Made by a program: the position numbers and the translations under genes. A model generated the notes under the pieces. It was not told where the DNA came from. It searched no databases and saw only the letters and a program-made list of their open reading frames with translations. Positions 27,701 to 38,891 of a stretch of 64,000 nt of DNA are shown in pieces (positions within the stretch are counted from its first letter, which is position 1; every line of letters starts with the position of its first letter). Source of the DNA: Leptolyngbyaceae cyanobacterium (GTDB taxonomy: Bacteria; Cyanobacteriota; Cyanobacteriia; Cyanobacteriales; Aerosakkonemataceae); the NCBI GenBank assembly GCA_036703985.1, contig DATNQN010000022.1, forward strand, positions 124,001 through 188,000, given 5' to 3'.

Positions 27701-29482
27701 ATATTCCGGCTTCACTTCCAACAAATTGCCCCGTTCTCCCAATTTCATCGTCAAGGACATCACCAGCTTTTCCCGCAACGGGTCAATTGCTGGATTAGTT
27801 ACTTGGGCAAAACGTTGTTTGAAATAGTCATATAATAAATGGGATTTTTCTGACAACACTGCTAAAGGTATGTCATCTCCCATACAAAATGTCGGTTCTT
27901 TGCCAGTGGATGCCATCTCGTGGACGATCATTTCCACATCTTCTATGGTGTAACCAAAGGCGGTTTGCAAACGCAGCAACGTTTGGCTATCCAGGGGCGA
28001 TTTTTCACTGAAAGGTTGTGGTTTGAGGGTTTGTCTCGATTTCAACCATTCACCATAAGGGTAAGCTGAAGCAGCCCGTTGTTTGATTTGCCAGTTTTTG
28101 AGAACTTCGTGGCTTTGCAAGTCAACCGCAATCATTTGCCCCGGGCCAAGGCGTCCTTTTTCCAAAATATCTTCTTCGGGAACATCGACCACGCCAGCTT
28201 CAGAGGCGACGATAATTAAACCGTTGCGGGTGATGGTATAACGGGCGGGGCGCAAGCCGTTGCGATCGAGTGTAGCACCAACTTTTTTCCCGTCGCTGAA
28301 TACCAACAGGGCAGGGCCATCCCAAGGTTCTTGAATGCCTGAGTAATATTCGTAAAAATCAATAATTTCCGGATAATTAGCTAATGCTGGCTGATTTTGA
28401 TAAGCTTCTGGCACCATCATCATCAAGGCTTCTGATGGAGTGCGCCCTGACATCACCAGCAATTCTAATACGTTGTCTAAATTGGCCGAATCGCTATTTT
28501 TCGCATCTACCGATGGTTTGAGATCGTTAATCCCTTCTCCCCAAACTGGATGAGAAATTTCGGCTTGACGTGCCATCATCCAGTTAATGTTACCTAACAG
28601 AGTGTTGATTTCTCCGTTGTGTCCCAACAAACGCATCGGTTGGGCTAATGGCCATTTGGGTAAAGTGTTGGTGCTGAAGCGGCGGTGATAAACGGCAAAA
28701 GCACTCTCATAGTGAGGATTTTTCAGGTCTAAATAGAATTCTGCCAGGATTGCCGATCGCACCATTCCTTTATATACGATCGTGCTATTAGAAAACGAGC
28801 AAATGTAAAAATCATCCGACCATCTTAAAGGCGATTCCGTTTCCAGCGTTCTACCGATACGGCGACGCACTCTATATAGATGTCGGTTTAATTCATCGCC
28901 ACGCAAATTTTCCGAAGATACGAACAATTGGGAGATGTACGGTTGATTTTCTCTAGCTTGAATCCCCAATACTTCCGGTTTTACAGGTACTTCCCGCCAT
29001 CCTAAAAGAGCGAGATTTTCCTCAAGCAACACTTTTTCTACAATTTGACGCCCTACTGCTGCTCGTGCTGGCTCTTTAGGTAAAAATACCATGCCTACTC
29101 CGATTTTTTCGCGATCGGGCATTGGCTTACCATTATCTGCAAACCATTGATTAACCATTCCCCAAGGAATGGCAGTCATCACGCCAGCGCCATCTCCGGA
29201 GTCTCTATCTGCGCTACAACCGCCGCGATGTTCCAAACAAGCCAAAGCAGATAATGCTTTACTAACGATATCGTGGCTAGCTTGGTTATCTTGATTCGCG
29301 ATAAAGCCTACACCACAAGCATCTCTTTCTTCCACCAGCCATTTTTGACCGGGGTAAGGAAAGCCATGATGCTTATTTTCCTCTACTCCTGCATTTTGGC
29401 TAGAGGTAGATTGGCTGCTCGCAAGATGCACTTTTGTGTTAATCGTGGAATCATTCATACTGTTCGTGCCTAATTTAGTCAT
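24731..29482 (-). CDS. glsF: Ferredoxin-dependent glutamate synthase
   Basis: Fd-GOGAT transfers the glutamine amide to 2-oxoglutarate with electrons from ferredoxin, giving two glutamates. The 1583-residue chain carries an N-terminal glutaminase domain whose nucleophile is C56 in RDACGVGF (the first 55 residues are probably trimmed), a central domain, an FMN barrel with [22 protein letters not shown] and [13 protein letters not shown], the 3Fe-4S cysteines in [19 protein letters not shown], and a C-terminal beta helix. No small NAD(P)H subunit gene is adjacent, which fits the ferredoxin type. Residues about 870-891 appear to be a repeat-derived insert. Upstream, GTA-N8-TAG on the minus strand is one base from an NtcA site. 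Confidence 0.96.
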   Translation of the reverse strand: MTKLGTNSMNDSTINTKVHLASSQSTSSQNAGVEENKHHGFPYPGQKWLVEERDACGVGFIANQDNQASHDIVSKALSALACLEHRGGCSADRDSGDGAGVMTAIPWGMVNQWFADNGKPMPDREKIGVGMVFLPKEPARAAVGRQIVEKVLLEENLALLGWREVPVKPEVLGIQARENQPYISQLFVSSENLRGDELNRHLYRVRRRIGRTLETESPLRWSDDFYICSFSNSTIVYKGMVRSAILAEFYLDLKNPHYESAFAVYHRRFSTNTLPKWPLAQPMRLLGHNGEINTLLGNINWMMARQAEISHPVWGEGINDLKPSVDAKNSDSANLDNVLELLVMSGRTPSEALMMMVPEAYQNQPALANYPEIIDFYEYYSGIQEPWDGPALLVFSDGKKVGATLDRNGLRPARYTITRNGLIIVASEAGVVDVPEEDILEKGRLGPGQMIAVDLQSHEVLKNWQIKQRAASAYPYGEWLKSRQTLKPQPFSEKSPLDSQTLLRLQTAFGYTIEDVEMIVHEMASTGKEPTFCMGDDIPLAVLSEKSHLLYDYFKQRFAQVTNPAIDPLREKLVMSLTMKLGERGNLLEVKPEYARLLKIDSPVLGDADLEAIRNSEFATADLSTLVEVNSGPEGLSVAVRSLCQKAAEAVRNGKKILILSDRAGEGIGENYTYIPPLLAVGAVHHYLIAEGLRMKASLIVDTAQCWSTHHFACLIGYGASSVNPYLSWETVRAWWHDPKTQSLMERGKITACTLDKALSNYRKAIEDGLLKILSKMGISLLSSYQGAQIFEAIGIGEDLLNLGFKGTPSRIGGLTVKELATEVMSFHQKAFPAITIKKLENLGFVQYRPGGEYHMNSPEMAKALHKAVSSFANGHSSSGNTNDKEQITNDYYELYRKLLQERPITALRDLLEFTSDRTSIPISEVESVENIVKRFCTGGMSLGALSPEAHEVLAIAMNRIGGKSNSGEGGEDPKRYKILDDVNEEGKSTLFPHLNGLRNGDTASSAIKQVASGRFGVTPEYLMSAQQLEIKIAQGAKPGEGGQLPGKKVSPYIAMLRRSKPGVTLISPPPHHDIYSIEDLAQLIFDLHQINPKAAVSVKLVAEVGIGTIAAGVAKANADIIQVSGHDGGTGASPLSSIKHAGSPWELGLTEVHRVLMENGLRDRVLLRVDGGLKTGWDVVMGALMGAEEFGFGSIAMIAEGCIMARICHTNNCPVGVATQQEQLRKRFTGIPAHVVNFFYFIAEEVRSILAHLGYRSLDEVVGRADLLKMRPEVKLTKTESLNLDCILHLPDTRENRAWLIHEEVHSNGPVLDDQLLNDPDIQAAIREQKEVSKTIRVVNTDRTIGSRLAGAIAAQYGNNGFEGQITLNLVGSVGQSFGAFNLPGMTLNLEGDANDYVGKGMHGGEIAIKPPAGATYDPSQNVIVGNTCLYGATGGTLFALGQAGERFAVRNSAAKAVIEGAGDHCCEYMTGGVIVVLGKVGRNVGAGMTGGLAYFLDEDDSFKEKVNPEIVKVQRVVTPAGEQQLKDLIGSHAARTGSQKAKTILENWAAYLPKFWQLVPPSEADSPEANPEATKELVVTQ
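26808..26872 (-). repeat. STRR-like heptamer tract inside Fd-GOGAT
   Basis: The plus-strand text AGTCATTGGTTATTTGTTCT then TTGTCATTAG matches, with a few changes, the heptamer repeats TCATTGG/TCATTTG seen at 59441-59469, and is followed by GATGACGAATGACC. In the protein it encodes [19 protein letters not shown], a low-complexity stretch not expected between the ALHKAV and YELYRKLL segments. The frame is kept. Confidence 0.6.
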
Positions 29483-30336
29483 CTAGATTTTTTCAGTGAT
29501 GGTTAAAATCTACTGCCCTTGGATTTAACGGCAGTTCTAGGATCGAAAAATTTGGTAAAAATTCGCTTCGGTTAAGGGGTTTTGAAGTTTCCCCTCAAAT
29601 CATGACCTTGATTCTACTTACCCTTACAATACTTCCTTGGCAGTTGGCCATTCATCTAAAATACCGATCTATTTTTATACCAGGATTAAGACTCTGGCAG
29701 CGCGATCGCTCTTATCCTCGTCTAAACTCTATCCTGATGGCCACAAAAATAACCTTTCCCTAAATACCTCATTTGAGAGAGGGAGCTTTGGCTAAGATGG
29801 CAGAATAAAATATTATAAAAAATACGTTCGTCAAGCAATCCCTAGCCGATACGGAAATTACCCATTCAGCCCAGTGGGTAATTTACTAGTCTTTTTCGTT
29901 AAAACTAACTTCTAACAAAGCCTCCAATCTTCTAATTCATTAGACAAATCCCCAACTATTCACAAGTTTGATTGACGGAGAATATTTTAGCAAGCAACGG
30001 ATATTGCCAAGAATTTATTGTTTTACAAATAGAAACTATTGACTAAAATAGCTTAATTTCAGAAAAACCATAAAATTAGCAAATAAATAACTAATAATCA
30101 CAATTTTTTTAGTAATCGAACTCTGACGCTCGAGCCAAGCCGGAACAATAGCCTAACTTTCAGTCATAATTTTCTGAAATTAAGGGCAGCTACTTTTCCG
30201 TACTTCCAGTCTCGTCTTAAACTGTAATTCCACGTTCTAGCTTGAGAATGACAAAAATATTCTATATATAGACTGGACACATCTGATGTCCTTAGTATTT
30301 TGTTTGGGAATACACATTCAAAAAAGCTGAAGAAGC
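29483..30336. other. 854-base divergent region with an orphan hairpin
   Basis: No convincing gene. It holds the promoters of glsF and of the phosphodiester-glycosidase gene. AAATTACCCA (29855-29864) pairs perfectly with TGGGTAATTT (29875-29884), then ACTAGTCTTTTTCG. The hairpin has no annotated gene upstream on its strand, so it could end a small RNA. The NtcA-like half-match CTA-N8-TAC lies at 29614-29627. Confidence 0.45.
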
Positions 30337-32307
30337 ATGATCGTACAGCGTAAAATCCGATTCTCCTCTTCCTGGTTAATAGTGCCAATAGTAACTATCT
30401 CTCTATGGATGGCAACTTCTTTACTTAGAAAAAAAGAAGATTTAGTGTTAGCCAAACCAATGACTGTACTAAACCAACAACTTCCCGTCAAAGTTCCCCA
30501 ACCTCCTTCAAACCGCCCTAAGTTGATTTTGCAAGGTAAGCAAATCTCTTTAAATGGTCGAGTTTGGCAGGCAGCTTGGAGTCAATGGCAAATAGGTACT
30601 GGTTCGGCCACAATTCGCACCGCGATTAGCGATATCGGGTTAATGCGGATCGTGGGAGTAGAGTTACTCAGCACTTGGAATTTTAACAGACAACCAGTGC
30701 AGTGGTTTTCCCAACCAGAAATAGAACCCTTAATGCTTACCGCCTGGTTAACCAATCAATATCGCTATTTGGATATCAGCGATTTAGCAATGATGAAAGG
30801 TTGGCAAATTAAGGTTGATGGTAAAACTCTCCGGATTACTTCCCCCGAAGCAATGGTACGGGAAATTCGTCAGGGTAAGCAGGCTGAGGGTAAACGGATT
30901 GTTTTGGATTTAAATGGGCCAACTCCTTGGCAAGTCAGCCAAGAAGGTGCTGTACTTACCCTGAAAGTTGATGCGAAAGCCGATCCCATGCTGCTAGAGC
31001 GATACATTCCCAAAGTCCCTGACGGAACTAATCCAATAAATGGCAATACTTTATCCGGCGGCGATGAAGAGAATGAAATTTTTCCTACCATTCCGCCTGC
31101 TACCGTTTCGCCCTCGGAAATTGTACCGCTCAAATTGCAAAGTAACCAAAACCAAACCACCATTGAATTACAAGTCCCTAATGGTTTGCGTGCCAAAGTG
31201 TGGTCTTTACCAGCACCATACCGTTTAGTAATCGACCTCGCCCCTGAAGTAATGATAGATAGAGATATTATGTGGGCGCCAGGACTACGTTACAGGCAGC
31301 AAATGGTGATTTTGGGAGATTCGCGTTTCCCAGTAGTATGTTTAGAGATTAATCTGCGTCAATCTGTTAAACTGAGACCCATTTGGAGTAAAGCAGACAG
31401 TTTAGTAGGAATTACTCCCTTAGTTGAAATGGCTCAGCATTGGCAAGCCGCAGGAGCAGTTAACGGAGGATTTTTTAATCGTAATACTCAGTTACCTTTA
31501 GGAGCAGTGCGTCGAGATGGTCAATGGATATCCAGCCCAATTTTGAATCGAGGTGCAATTGCTTGGAATGATAATGGAGATGTGAAAATCGGCCATCTCA
31601 GCCTGTTGGAAAACTTAATTACTTCTACTGGCGAGCGTTTACCAATTGTTTCTGTTAATAGCGGCTATGTCCAACCTGGTATTGCAGTTTTAACTCGTAA
31701 TTGGGGCAAAAATTATACGCCTCTTACCGATCGAGAAACTTTAGTTACCGTACAAAATAATCAAGTAACTATTATTGAAAAATACGATCGCAATCCTCCC
31801 CCAGAAGTAGTAAATAATAAAGCATCTTTTTCTATTCCTCCAGATGGTTATTTGCTAGCTTTCAGAAACTATCCGGAAGTTCCTTCCCTGACAGTAGGCT
31901 CTGCTGTCCGATTAGAGAATTACCCCGTTCCTCTAGAATTCCAGCGTTATCCTCATATTTTAGGTGCAGGCCCGGTTTTATTGTTAAATAATCAAATTGT
32001 TTTGGATGGTAAGGCAGAACAATTCCGCGACGCTTTTATTCAACAGTCTGCTTATCGCTCAACGATTGCACGCACAGCATCGAATACGATTCTAATTGCT
32101 ACTGTTGGAAGTCGTACTGGTGGTCTTGGCCCTACTTTAAACGAAATCGCGCAAATAATGAAAACTATGGGCGCAGTGGATGCGCTAAATCTAGACGGAG
32201 GTAGTTCTACTAGTCTATATTTGGGTGGAGAATTACTCAATCGTTCGCCTCGTACTGCCGCTCGCGTTCATAATGGTTTGGGAATTTTCCTGCCAGTCAA
32301 TCCCTAA
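30337..32307 (+). CDS. Phosphodiester glycosidase (NAGPA/DUF2233) family protein
   Basis: A 656-residue membrane-anchored or exported protein. A hydrophobic signal/anchor (about 12-28) is followed by an N-terminal region with an AMIN-like stretch (RIVLDLNGPTPWQVSQEGA near 190) and another beta unit (IELQVPNGLRAKVWSLPAPY). A C-terminal NAGPA-type domain (about 370-655) shows AGAVNGGFFNRNTQLPLGAV, VNSGYVQPGIAV, HILGAGPVLLLNN and ALNLDGGSSTSLYLGG. The family includes the enzyme that uncovers mannose-6-phosphate and bacterial cell-wall-linked hydrolases; substrate here is unknown. Periplasmic glycan work is likely. It is a single gene, divergent from glsF. Confidence 0.85.
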   Translation: MIVQRKIRFSSSWLIVPIVTISLWMATSLLRKKEDLVLAKPMTVLNQQLPVKVPQPPSNRPKLILQGKQISLNGRVWQAAWSQWQIGTGSATIRTAISDIGLMRIVGVELLSTWNFNRQPVQWFSQPEIEPLMLTAWLTNQYRYLDISDLAMMKGWQIKVDGKTLRITSPEAMVREIRQGKQAEGKRIVLDLNGPTPWQVSQEGAVLTLKVDAKADPMLLERYIPKVPDGTNPINGNTLSGGDEENEIFPTIPPATVSPSEIVPLKLQSNQNQTTIELQVPNGLRAKVWSLPAPYRLVIDLAPEVMIDRDIMWAPGLRYRQQMVILGDSRFPVVCLEINLRQSVKLRPIWSKADSLVGITPLVEMAQHWQAAGAVNGGFFNRNTQLPLGAVRRDGQWISSPILNRGAIAWNDNGDVKIGHLSLLENLITSTGERLPIVSVNSGYVQPGIAVLTRNWGKNYTPLTDRETLVTVQNNQVTIIEKYDRNPPPEVVNNKASFSIPPDGYLLAFRNYPEVPSLTVGSAVRLENYPVPLEFQRYPHILGAGPVLLLNNQIVLDGKAEQFRDAFIQQSAYRSTIARTASNTILIATVGSRTGGLGPTLNEIAQIMKTMGAVDALNLDGGSSTSLYLGGELLNRSPRTAARVHNGLGIFLPVNP

Positions 32308-32519
32308 GTTGATAAAGCTTTTTTAAAGGAAAAGGTCTTTAGATGAAGAATTGATATAAATTCTCTCGATCGACCACTTAACTAGTGACATTTAGGGGAG
32401 AGGTTTTGTTATGTTGAGGATCGGGTTTTCTAAATTTACTAGCTTATAGTAAAACCTTACCTTCTTCTTCATATACCTATCAAACTACTTGATTTGGTGA
32501 GTTACTAAGGAATAACATC

Positions 32520-32930
32520 ATGGTTCAATCTCAAGAAATTTCCCAAATCCCTTCCTTATCTCAATTTGTTAACCCTAATGCCGTTGCTGCTACAGAATTG
32601 CGTCCTTGGGGTTCTTTTACTACCTTAGAGGAAGGCCGTGGTTATAAAATTAAGCGGATTGAAGTGAAACCGGGTCATCGATTAAGCTTGCAAATGCACC
32701 ACCATCGCAGCGAACACTGGATAGTAGTTTGCGGTACTGCGAAGGTTACTTGTGGAGATGAAGAAAGATTGCTGGGGAGTAATGAGTCTACGTATGTTCC
32801 TCAGTGTACCCTTCATCGTTTGGAAAACCCTGGTGTGATTCCGCTAATTTTGATCGAAGTGCAAAACGGAGAATATCTAGGGGAAGATGATATTGTCCGT
32901 TTCCAAGATGATTATGCTCGCGCTAAGTAA
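32520..32930 (+). CDS. Cupin protein, mannose-6-phosphate isomerase type II C-domain
   Basis: A 136-residue protein equal to the C-terminal cupin half of type II phosphomannose isomerase/GMP. It has [40 protein letters not shown] (metal-binding histidines), GNG-like loop [20 protein letters not shown] and [20 protein letters not shown]. The nucleotidyltransferase half is absent, as in stand-alone cyanobacterial cupins of this family. It may isomerise mannose-6-phosphate to fructose-6-phosphate for GDP-mannose supply, or act only as a related sugar cupin. It is monocistronic, with a terminator hairpin after the stop. Confidence 0.85.
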   Translation: MVQSQEISQIPSLSQFVNPNAVAATELRPWGSFTTLEEGRGYKIKRIEVKPGHRLSLQMHHHRSEHWIVVCGTAKVTCGDEERLLGSNESTYVPQCTLHRLENPGVIPLILIEVQNGEYLGEDDIVRFQDDYARAK

Positions 32931-32942
32931 AGCTTCTTTTGA

Positions 32943-32990
32943 GACTGAGGGTTGAGACAGTATTGCTTAACCCCCAGTCTGTATAATTTT
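32943..32990 (+). terminator. Terminator after the cupin gene
   Basis: GACTGAGGGTTGAG (32943-32956) pairs with CTTAACCCCCAGTC (32966-32979) with one mismatch and one G-T pair. TGTATAATTTT follows. Confidence 0.6.
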
Positions 32991-33030
32991 AGGTGGTGAC
33001 TATTAATAGCTAAGTGTTTGAGTAGATATA

Positions 33031-33360
33031 ATGATCGCGATCAGCAAAGCCGCTTCTGCTGAAATAAAACGTCTCAGTGGGAAAGCAAAACAGCCATACT
33101 CTTTATTACGCCTGGGAGTTCAGCCAGGAGGCTGTTCGGAAATGTCTTATACAATGGAGTTCGACCAAAGCCTCCAGCCGGACGATCGGATATATGATTG
33201 TAACGGTCTGCAAGTAGCGATCGCGCCACGAGATTTAAAATATATAGAAGGTCTAACTATAGATTATTCAGAAGATTTGATGGGTGGTGGGTTTCGCTTC
33301 CATAATCCCAACGCCACTAAAACCTGTGGTTGCAGTAATTCCTTCTCCACTAGCGATTAA
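33031..33360 (+). CDS. Iron-sulfur cluster assembly accessory protein (IscA/SufA-like)
   Basis: A 109-residue A-type Fe-S carrier. The three conserved cysteines are present: one in LGVQPGGCSEMSYTMEF and two in the C-terminal TCGCSNSF. VDYSEDLMGGGFRFHNPNA-like spacing (here LTIDYSEDLMGGGFRFHNPN) is typical. Such proteins receive and pass clusters to apoproteins in the cytoplasm. In this window it lies 108 bases before rpsL and may be read together with the str operon. No iscU, sufS or other assembly gene is nearby. Confidence 0.93.
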   Translation: MIAISKAASAEIKRLSGKAKQPYSLLRLGVQPGGCSEMSYTMEFDQSLQPDDRIYDCNGLQVAIAPRDLKYIEGLTIDYSEDLMGGGFRFHNPNATKTCGCSNSFSTSD

Positions 33361-33468
33361 AAAAAATTGGCCTAAAAATCTTTTTAATCATTGACGCATA
33401 TCCAGTAAAATGGATATAATTACCATTTGTGGTTAAATTAAAACAGCCAACGTTGTAGAAAAGAGGTC

Positions 33469-33849
33469 ATGCCCACAATTCAGCAATTAATTCGTGATGA
33501 ACGCCAAAAAGTACGTAAGAAAACTAAATCTCCAGCGTTGAAGGCTTGTCCTCAGCGCAGAGGCGTTTGTACAAGAGTTTATACAACAACTCCTAAAAAA
33601 CCCAATTCAGCTTTACGCAAAGTGGCGAGAGTCCGCCTTACCTCAGGTTTTGAAGTAACTTCCTACATACCGGGTATTGGCCATAACCTGCAAGAACATT
33701 CGGTAGTAATGATTAGAGGGGGTCGGGTAAAAGACTTGCCCGGTGTTAGATATCACATTATTCGTGGAACTTTAGACACGGCTGGTGTTAAAGATCGCAA
33801 ACAAGGCCGTTCTAAATACGGAACTAAGCGTCCTAAAGCTACGAAGTAG
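33469..33849 (+). CDS. rpsL: 30S ribosomal protein S12
   Basis: A 126-residue decoding-centre protein. [40 protein letters not shown] (the lysine classically altered in streptomycin resistance is unmodified), [18 protein letters not shown] and [17 protein letters not shown] are all present. It is the first gene of the str operon, but 551 bases separate it from rpsG, more than usual. Confidence 0.99.
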   Translation: MPTIQQLIRDERQKVRKKTKSPALKACPQRRGVCTRVYTTTPKKPNSALRKVARVRLTSGFEVTSYIPGIGHNLQEHSVVMIRGGRVKDLPGVRYHIIRGTLDTAGVKDRKQGRSKYGTKRPKATK

Positions 33850-34400
33850 TATTAGCTGTTAACCCTCCAAGCCAAGCAAGTTCGATCGCCAAAAAGTTGC
33901 TTAATCGATACCTGCCTTGCAACGCACTCCTTAGGGAAAGCCCGATCCGATTTAAAAAGCCTCAGCACTAAATAAGATGTAGTTTAATATCTAACAATTA
34001 AGTGTGAAGGGTTTTGTATTTAGTGATACGGAGCAGTCCGGGCAAATCAGGACTAACCTCTTAACTTGTCCGCAGATCTCTAAGGCAGTAAAGATGTGAG
34101 TATAAATTCAGAACGCAAAGCAAGCTGGGTAGAGACGTAAATATTACAGAATAAGCACAGCTAAAAACCATTTCTTTGAGGTTTTTGAACTGCAAGATGG
34201 GACAAGCCGAAACACGGCTTTGTAGTCGGTTGAAAGCTTGGTAAAACAAAAACATCTGGCAGGTAAAGGCAACTGTGTTTGGTAAATAGACTGAATCAGC
34301 TAAAAATCTGCCTTACTTGAGTTGGCGGAGTCTCAACAGTCTAAAAACAACTGAGAAGCATCTAACATCTAAATTTTTAAGTTCCATCTGAAGGCTGAAT
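33850..34400 (+). other. Long rpsL-rpsG spacer
   Basis: 551 bases without a credible ORF. Short stems are visible (for example GCCGAAACACGGC near 34207) but none is compelling. The spacer may carry an internal promoter or an S7-type translational control leader for rpsG; no clear signal was seen. Confidence 0.4.
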
Positions 34401-34871
34401 ATGTCTCGTCGTACCCTTGTACAAAAACGTCCCGTACCACCCGATCCGGTATATAACAGTCGCCTGATTAGTATGATGGTGAGACGGGTGATGCAAAGTG
34501 GCAAAAAGTCGGTAGCATCTGGCATCGTCTATGATGCGATGAAAATCATTGAAGAAAGGACAGGTGGCGATCCGCTGGAAACTTTCGAGCGGGCTGTCCG
34601 AAATGCTACGCCTTTGGTAGAAGTAAAAGCTCGTCGGGTAGGTGGTGCTACGTACCAAGTGCCGATGGAAGTACGGGCAGACCGAGGCGCAACTTTAGCG
34701 CTACGCTGGTTAATTCAATTTTCCAGATCGAGAAGTGGAAAATCAATGGCCAGCAAATTAGCTAACGAACTAATGGATGCTGCTAACGAAACAGGTAGCT
34801 CCATTCGCAAACGGGAAGAAACCCACCGGATGGCAGAAGCAAATAAGGCTTTTGCTCATTATCGGTATTGA
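34401..34871 (+). CDS. rpsG: 30S ribosomal protein S7
   Basis: A 156-residue primary 16S rRNA-binding protein of the 30S head. It starts [74 protein letters not shown] and the C-terminal [19 protein letters not shown] match the family over full length. In the str operon, upstream of fusA by 92 bases. Confidence 0.99.
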   Translation: MSRRTLVQKRPVPPDPVYNSRLISMMVRRVMQSGKKSVASGIVYDAMKIIEERTGGDPLETFERAVRNATPLVEVKARRVGGATYQVPMEVRADRGATLALRWLIQFSRSRSGKSMASKLANELMDAANETGSSIRKREETHRMAEANKAFAHYRY

Positions 34872-34963
34872 TTTCCCTATGACCCTTTTGGTCAACAAAA
34901 AGTATAGAATCTTAACAGAGAGTAACGAAGTAAATATCTGCGGCAATAACCAAGGAGGTAGCC

Positions 34964-37039
34964 GTGGCACGTACCGTCCCGCTTGAAAAAACACGCAACA
35001 TCGGGATTGCAGCCCACATTGATGCGGGCAAAACAACAACAACAGAACGGATTCTGTTCTATTCCGGTATGGTTCACAAGATTGGAGAAGTCCATGAAGG
35101 AACCACCGTAACTGACTGGATGGAGCAAGAGCGGGAGCGAGGAATTACCATTACTGCTGCCGCAATCAGCACCAGTTGGAAAGATCACAAGATCAATATT
35201 ATCGATACACCAGGACACGTTGACTTCACGATCGAAGTCGAACGTTCCATGCGGGTATTGGATGGAGTAATCGCTGTATTCTGCTCGGTAGGTGGAGTAC
35301 AGCCTCAATCTGAGACTGTATGGCGGCAGGCAGACCGGTATAACGTGCCTCGGATCGCCTTTGTAAACAAAATGGATCGGACGGGAGCAAACTTTTATAA
35401 GGTTTACAACCAGCTTCGCGATCGCGTAAGAGCAAATGCGGTGCCAATTCAACTTCCCATTGGAGCAGAAAACGACTTCAAAGGGATTATCGATTTGGTG
35501 CAGATGCGTGCCTTGATGTACAGGGACGATCTCGGTCAGCAAGTGGATGAAACTGAAATTCCAGCAGAGCTTAAAGAGCAAGCTGAAGAGTTTCGTACTA
35601 AGCTGATCGAAGCAGTAGCCGAAACAGATGATGCCTTGACCGAAAAATACCTGGAAGGGGAAGAACTGACGTTAGAGGAAATCAAAACTGCTCTACGCAA
35701 AGGCACGATCGCAGGCACGATCGTACCGATGCTGTGTGGTTCTGCCTTCAAGAACAAAGGCGTTCAGCTACTTTTGGATGCGGTAGTTGATTACCTACCC
35801 GCACCAATAGATATTCCTCCCATCAAAGGGCAACTGCCAAATGGGAACGAGGTATTGCGGCACGCCTCAGATGATGAGCCACTGTCAGCTTTGGCCTTCA
35901 AAATCATGGCAGACCCCTATGGTCGCCTTACCTTTATTCGCGTCTACTCAGGTGTCCTGAAAAAAGGAAGCTACGTTTTTAACGCCAGCAAAGGTAAAAA
36001 AGAACGGGTTTCTCGCTTGATCGTACTTAGAGCAGACGATCGCATCGAAGTAGATGAAATGCGAGCAGGCGATTTAGGGGCAATCTTGGGCTTGAAAGAT
36101 ACCTTTACTGGGGATACTCTCTGTGAGGAAAACGCACCAGTAATTCTGGAATCCTTGTTCATCCCAGAACCGGTCATCTCCGTTGCAGTAGAACCAAAAA
36201 CCAAGCAGGATATGGAGAAGCTCTCCAAAGCCCTGCAAGCTCTGTCCGAAGAAGATCCCACATTCAGAGTCTTTGTCGATCCGGAAACCAACCAAACAGT
36301 TATTTCTGGTATGGGTGAGTTGCACCTGGAAATTCTGGTTGACCGGATGCTGCGCGAATACAAGGTAGAAGCAAACGTCGGTGCGCCGCAAGTTGCTTAC
36401 CGAGAAACAATTCGCAAACCAGTCAAGGCTGAAGGTAAATTCATCCGTCAGAGTGGTGGTAAAGGTCAGTACGGTCACGTAGTAATCGAAGTGGCACCAG
36501 GAGATCCAGGTACCGGCTTTGAATTTGTTTCTAAGATCGTGGGCGGTACAGTACCAAAAGAGTACATCAGCCCTGTTGAGCAAGGAATCAAAGAAAGCTG
36601 CGAATCTGGTATTTTGGCAGGATATCCAGTGATTGACCTGAAAGCTACTCTGGTAGACGGGTCTTATCACGAAGTAGACTCCTCTGAAATGGCTTTTAAA
36701 ATTGCTGGCTCAATGGCAATCAAAGAGGCAGTGATGAAGGCTTCACCAGTTCTGTTGGAGCCTATGATGAAAGTTGAGGTGGAAGTTCCCGAAAACTTCT
36801 TGGGAGATGTCATGGGAGACCTCAACTCTCGTCGCGGTCAAATTGAAGGAATGGGCTCCGAACAAGGGATTGCCAAAGTAACCGCTAAGGTACCTCTGGC
36901 AGCAATGTTTGGCTACGCTACGGATATCCGGTCTAAAACCCAAGGTAGGGGCATTTTCTCAATGGAATTTAGCCACTACGAAGAAGTGCCTCGCAACGTG
37001 GCTGAAACTATCATCGCCAAGAGTAAAGGGAACGCATAA
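34964..37039 (+). CDS. fusA: Translation elongation factor G
   Basis: A 691-residue GTPase that drives ribosomal translocation. G1 [14 protein letters not shown]2-region [11 protein letters not shown]3 DTPGHVDF and G4 NKMDRTGA are present, followed by domains II-V ([62 protein letters not shown]). The start is GTG 34964 behind a textbook AAGGAGGT ribosome-binding site, six bases away. It is in the str operon, 23 bases before tuf. Confidence 0.99.
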   Translation: MARTVPLEKTRNIGIAAHIDAGKTTTTERILFYSGMVHKIGEVHEGTTVTDWMEQERERGITITAAAISTSWKDHKINIIDTPGHVDFTIEVERSMRVLDGVIAVFCSVGGVQPQSETVWRQADRYNVPRIAFVNKMDRTGANFYKVYNQLRDRVRANAVPIQLPIGAENDFKGIIDLVQMRALMYRDDLGQQVDETEIPAELKEQAEEFRTKLIEAVAETDDALTEKYLEGEELTLEEIKTALRKGTIAGTIVPMLCGSAFKNKGVQLLLDAVVDYLPAPIDIPPIKGQLPNGNEVLRHASDDEPLSALAFKIMADPYGRLTFIRVYSGVLKKGSYVFNASKGKKERVSRLIVLRADDRIEVDEMRAGDLGAILGLKDTFTGDTLCEENAPVILESLFIPEPVISVAVEPKTKQDMEKLSKALQALSEEDPTFRVFVDPETNQTVISGMGELHLEILVDRMLREYKVEANVGAPQVAYRETIRKPVKAEGKFIRQSGGKGQYGHVVIEVAPGDPGTGFEFVSKIVGGTVPKEYISPVEQGIKESCESGILAGYPVIDLKATLVDGSYHEVDSSEMAFKIAGSMAIKEAVMKASPVLLEPMMKVEVEVPENFLGDVMGDLNSRRGQIEGMGSEQGIAKVTAKVPLAAMFGYATDIRSKTQGRGIFSMEFSHYEEVPRNVAETIIAKSKGNA

Positions 37040-37062
37040 CTAAGAAAAGGAACATCTGATTC

Positions 37063-38292
37063 ATGGCACGCGCAAAGTTTGAACGTAATAAACCCCACGT
37101 AAACATCGGTACGATCGGTCACGTTGACCACGGCAAAACCACTCTGACGGCAGCAATTACCATGACCCTGGCAGCGATGGGTCAAGCGAAAGCTCGTAAA
37201 TATGATGATATTGATGCCGCTCCTGAAGAAAAAGCACGGGGTATCACGATTAATACAGCCCACGTTGAGTACGAGACTGCTAATCGTCACTACGCTCACG
37301 TAGATTGTCCAGGTCACGCGGACTACGTGAAAAACATGATCACTGGTGCCGCTCAAATGGATGGAGCCATTCTAGTAGTGTCCGCTGCTGATGGCCCAAT
37401 GCCCCAAACCCGGGAGCATATCCTGCTGGCACGGCAGGTAGGCGTACCTAACCTGGTTGTCTTCTTGAATAAGAAAGACATGGTTGATGATGAGGAATTG
37501 TTGGAGCTAGTAGAACTAGAAGTTCGCGAACTCCTCAGTTCCTATGACTTCCCAGGTGACGATATTCCCATCGTGGCAGGCTCTGCTTTGCAAGCATTGG
37601 AACACATGGTTGCTAACCCGAAAACTCAGAAGGGTGAAAATGAGTGGGTAGATTGTATCTACAAACTGATGGATGCAGTTGACTCTTACGTTCCCACTCC
37701 AGAACGGGAAATTGACAAGCCTTTCTTGATGGCAGTAGAAGACGTATTCTCGATCACAGGTCGGGGTACGGTAGCTACTGGTCGGATCGAACGCGGTAAA
37801 GTGAAAGTCGGCGAAACCGTAGAGCTAGTGGGAATTAAAAATACTCGCAGCACCACGGTAACTGGTGTAGAAATGTTCCAGAAGACTCTGGAAGAAGGAA
37901 TGGCTGGCGATAACGTTGGCTTGCTCCTGCGGGGTATGCAAAAAGCTGATATCGAACGCGGTATGGTGCTAGCTAAGCCCGGTTCGATTACCCCTCACAC
38001 CGAGTTTGAGTCGGAAGTATACGTTTTGACAGAGAAAGAAGGCGGTCGTAAAACGCCCTTCTTCCCTGGCTATCGTCCTCAGTTCTACGTGCGGACAACC
38101 GATGTAACTGGAACCATTAAGGCTTTCACTGCTGATGATGGTAGTGCTGCTGAAATGATCATGCCGGGAGACCGGGTGAAAATGACCGTTGAATTGATCA
38201 ACGCGATCGCGATCGAACAAGGAATGCGCTTCGCTATTCGTGAAGGCGGTCGCACCATCGGTGCAGGTGTTGTTTCCAAGATCATCAAGTAA
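37063..38292 (+). CDS. tuf: Translation elongation factor Tu
   Basis: A 409-residue GTPase that delivers aminoacyl-tRNA to the ribosome. It has [15 protein letters not shown], the switch [43 protein letters not shown] and the C-terminal [13 protein letters not shown]. The length, about 15 residues over E. coli EF-Tu, is usual for cyanobacteria. It follows fusA by 23 bases. A long hairpin separates it from rpsJ. Confidence 0.99.
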   Translation: MARAKFERNKPHVNIGTIGHVDHGKTTLTAAITMTLAAMGQAKARKYDDIDAAPEEKARGITINTAHVEYETANRHYAHVDCPGHADYVKNMITGAAQMDGAILVVSAADGPMPQTREHILLARQVGVPNLVVFLNKKDMVDDEELLELVELEVRELLSSYDFPGDDIPIVAGSALQALEHMVANPKTQKGENEWVDCIYKLMDAVDSYVPTPEREIDKPFLMAVEDVFSITGRGTVATGRIERGKVKVGETVELVGIKNTRSTTVTGVEMFQKTLEEGMAGDNVGLLLRGMQKADIERGMVLAKPGSITPHTEFESEVYVLTEKEGGRKTPFFPGYRPQFYVRTTDVTGTIKAFTADDGSAAEMIMPGDRVKMTVELINAIAIEQGMRFAIREGGRTIGAGVVSKIIK

Positions 38293-38312
38293 CACCGTAT
38301 CCATTGAATAAT

Positions 38313-38347
38313 AAAGGAGCAGAAAGGAAACTCCTATCTGCTCCTTT
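38313..38347 (+). terminator. Hairpin between tuf and rpsJ
   Basis: AAAGGAGCAGA (38313-38323) pairs perfectly with TCTGCTCCTTT (38337-38347) around 13 bases. There is no T-run, so it may attenuate or stabilise the transcript rather than end it. Confidence 0.5.
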
Positions 38348-38435
38348 ACTATCCCGATTACTCAAAAAAAAACTGACCAGACACTCAGATTAGGTGTCTA
38401 TACAAACAAATTACTCAGAACCTAGAAAATTTAAA

Positions 38436-38753
38436 ATGGCAACTCTTCAGCAACAAAAAATTCGGATTCGCCTCAAAGCTTTCGATCGTCGTTTGCTCGA
38501 TACCTCTTGCGAAAAAATTGTCGATACAGCTAATCGCACGCAAGCTACCGCTATTGGCCCGATTCCTTTGCCAACTCGACGGAAAATTTATTGCGTTCTT
38601 CGTTCTCCTCACGTAGATAAAGATTCCCGCGAACACTTTGAAACGAGAACTCACCGCCGGATTATCGATATTTATCAACCTTCCTCTAAAACAATTGATG
38701 CGCTGATGAAGCTGGATTTACCAGCAGGTGTAGATATTGAAGTAAAACTCTAG
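38436..38753 (+). CDS. rpsJ: 30S ribosomal protein S10
   Basis: From the ATG at 38436 the protein is 105 residues and starts [20 protein letters not shown], the invariant cyanobacterial S10 start. [37 protein letters not shown] and [12 protein letters not shown] complete the family pattern. A longer in-frame GTG start (38394) adds 14 non-conserved residues and is rejected. S10 is a 30S head protein and, as NusE, part of antitermination complexes. In cyanobacteria it ends the str operon as here. Confidence 0.98.
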   Translation: MATLQQQKIRIRLKAFDRRLLDTSCEKIVDTANRTQATAIGPIPLPTRRKIYCVLRSPHVDKDSREHFETRTHRRIIDIYQPSSKTIDALMKLDLPAGVDIEVKL

Positions 38754-38891
38754 ATTCAGTTCATCAATCTCTTTTTCAATTTATATGCCTTTTAGGGTTA
38801 GTTCTAAAAGGCTTATTTATTAGCTTGTTATTGATGTTTTTTGATTCAGATAGGTTAAAGTAGTTAAAGAAGCGCCGTTATACTCAATACT

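Noticed and set aside
24731-29482. NADPH-type glutamate synthase (gltB)
   Set aside because: No small subunit gene (gltD) is adjacent, and overall length and cyanobacterial context fit the ferredoxin type.
29614-29627. NtcA site upstream of Fd-GOGAT
   Set aside because: CTA-N8-TAC differs from the consensus by one base, and no TAN3T -10 lies at the right distance on the minus strand. It is kept only as a weak note.
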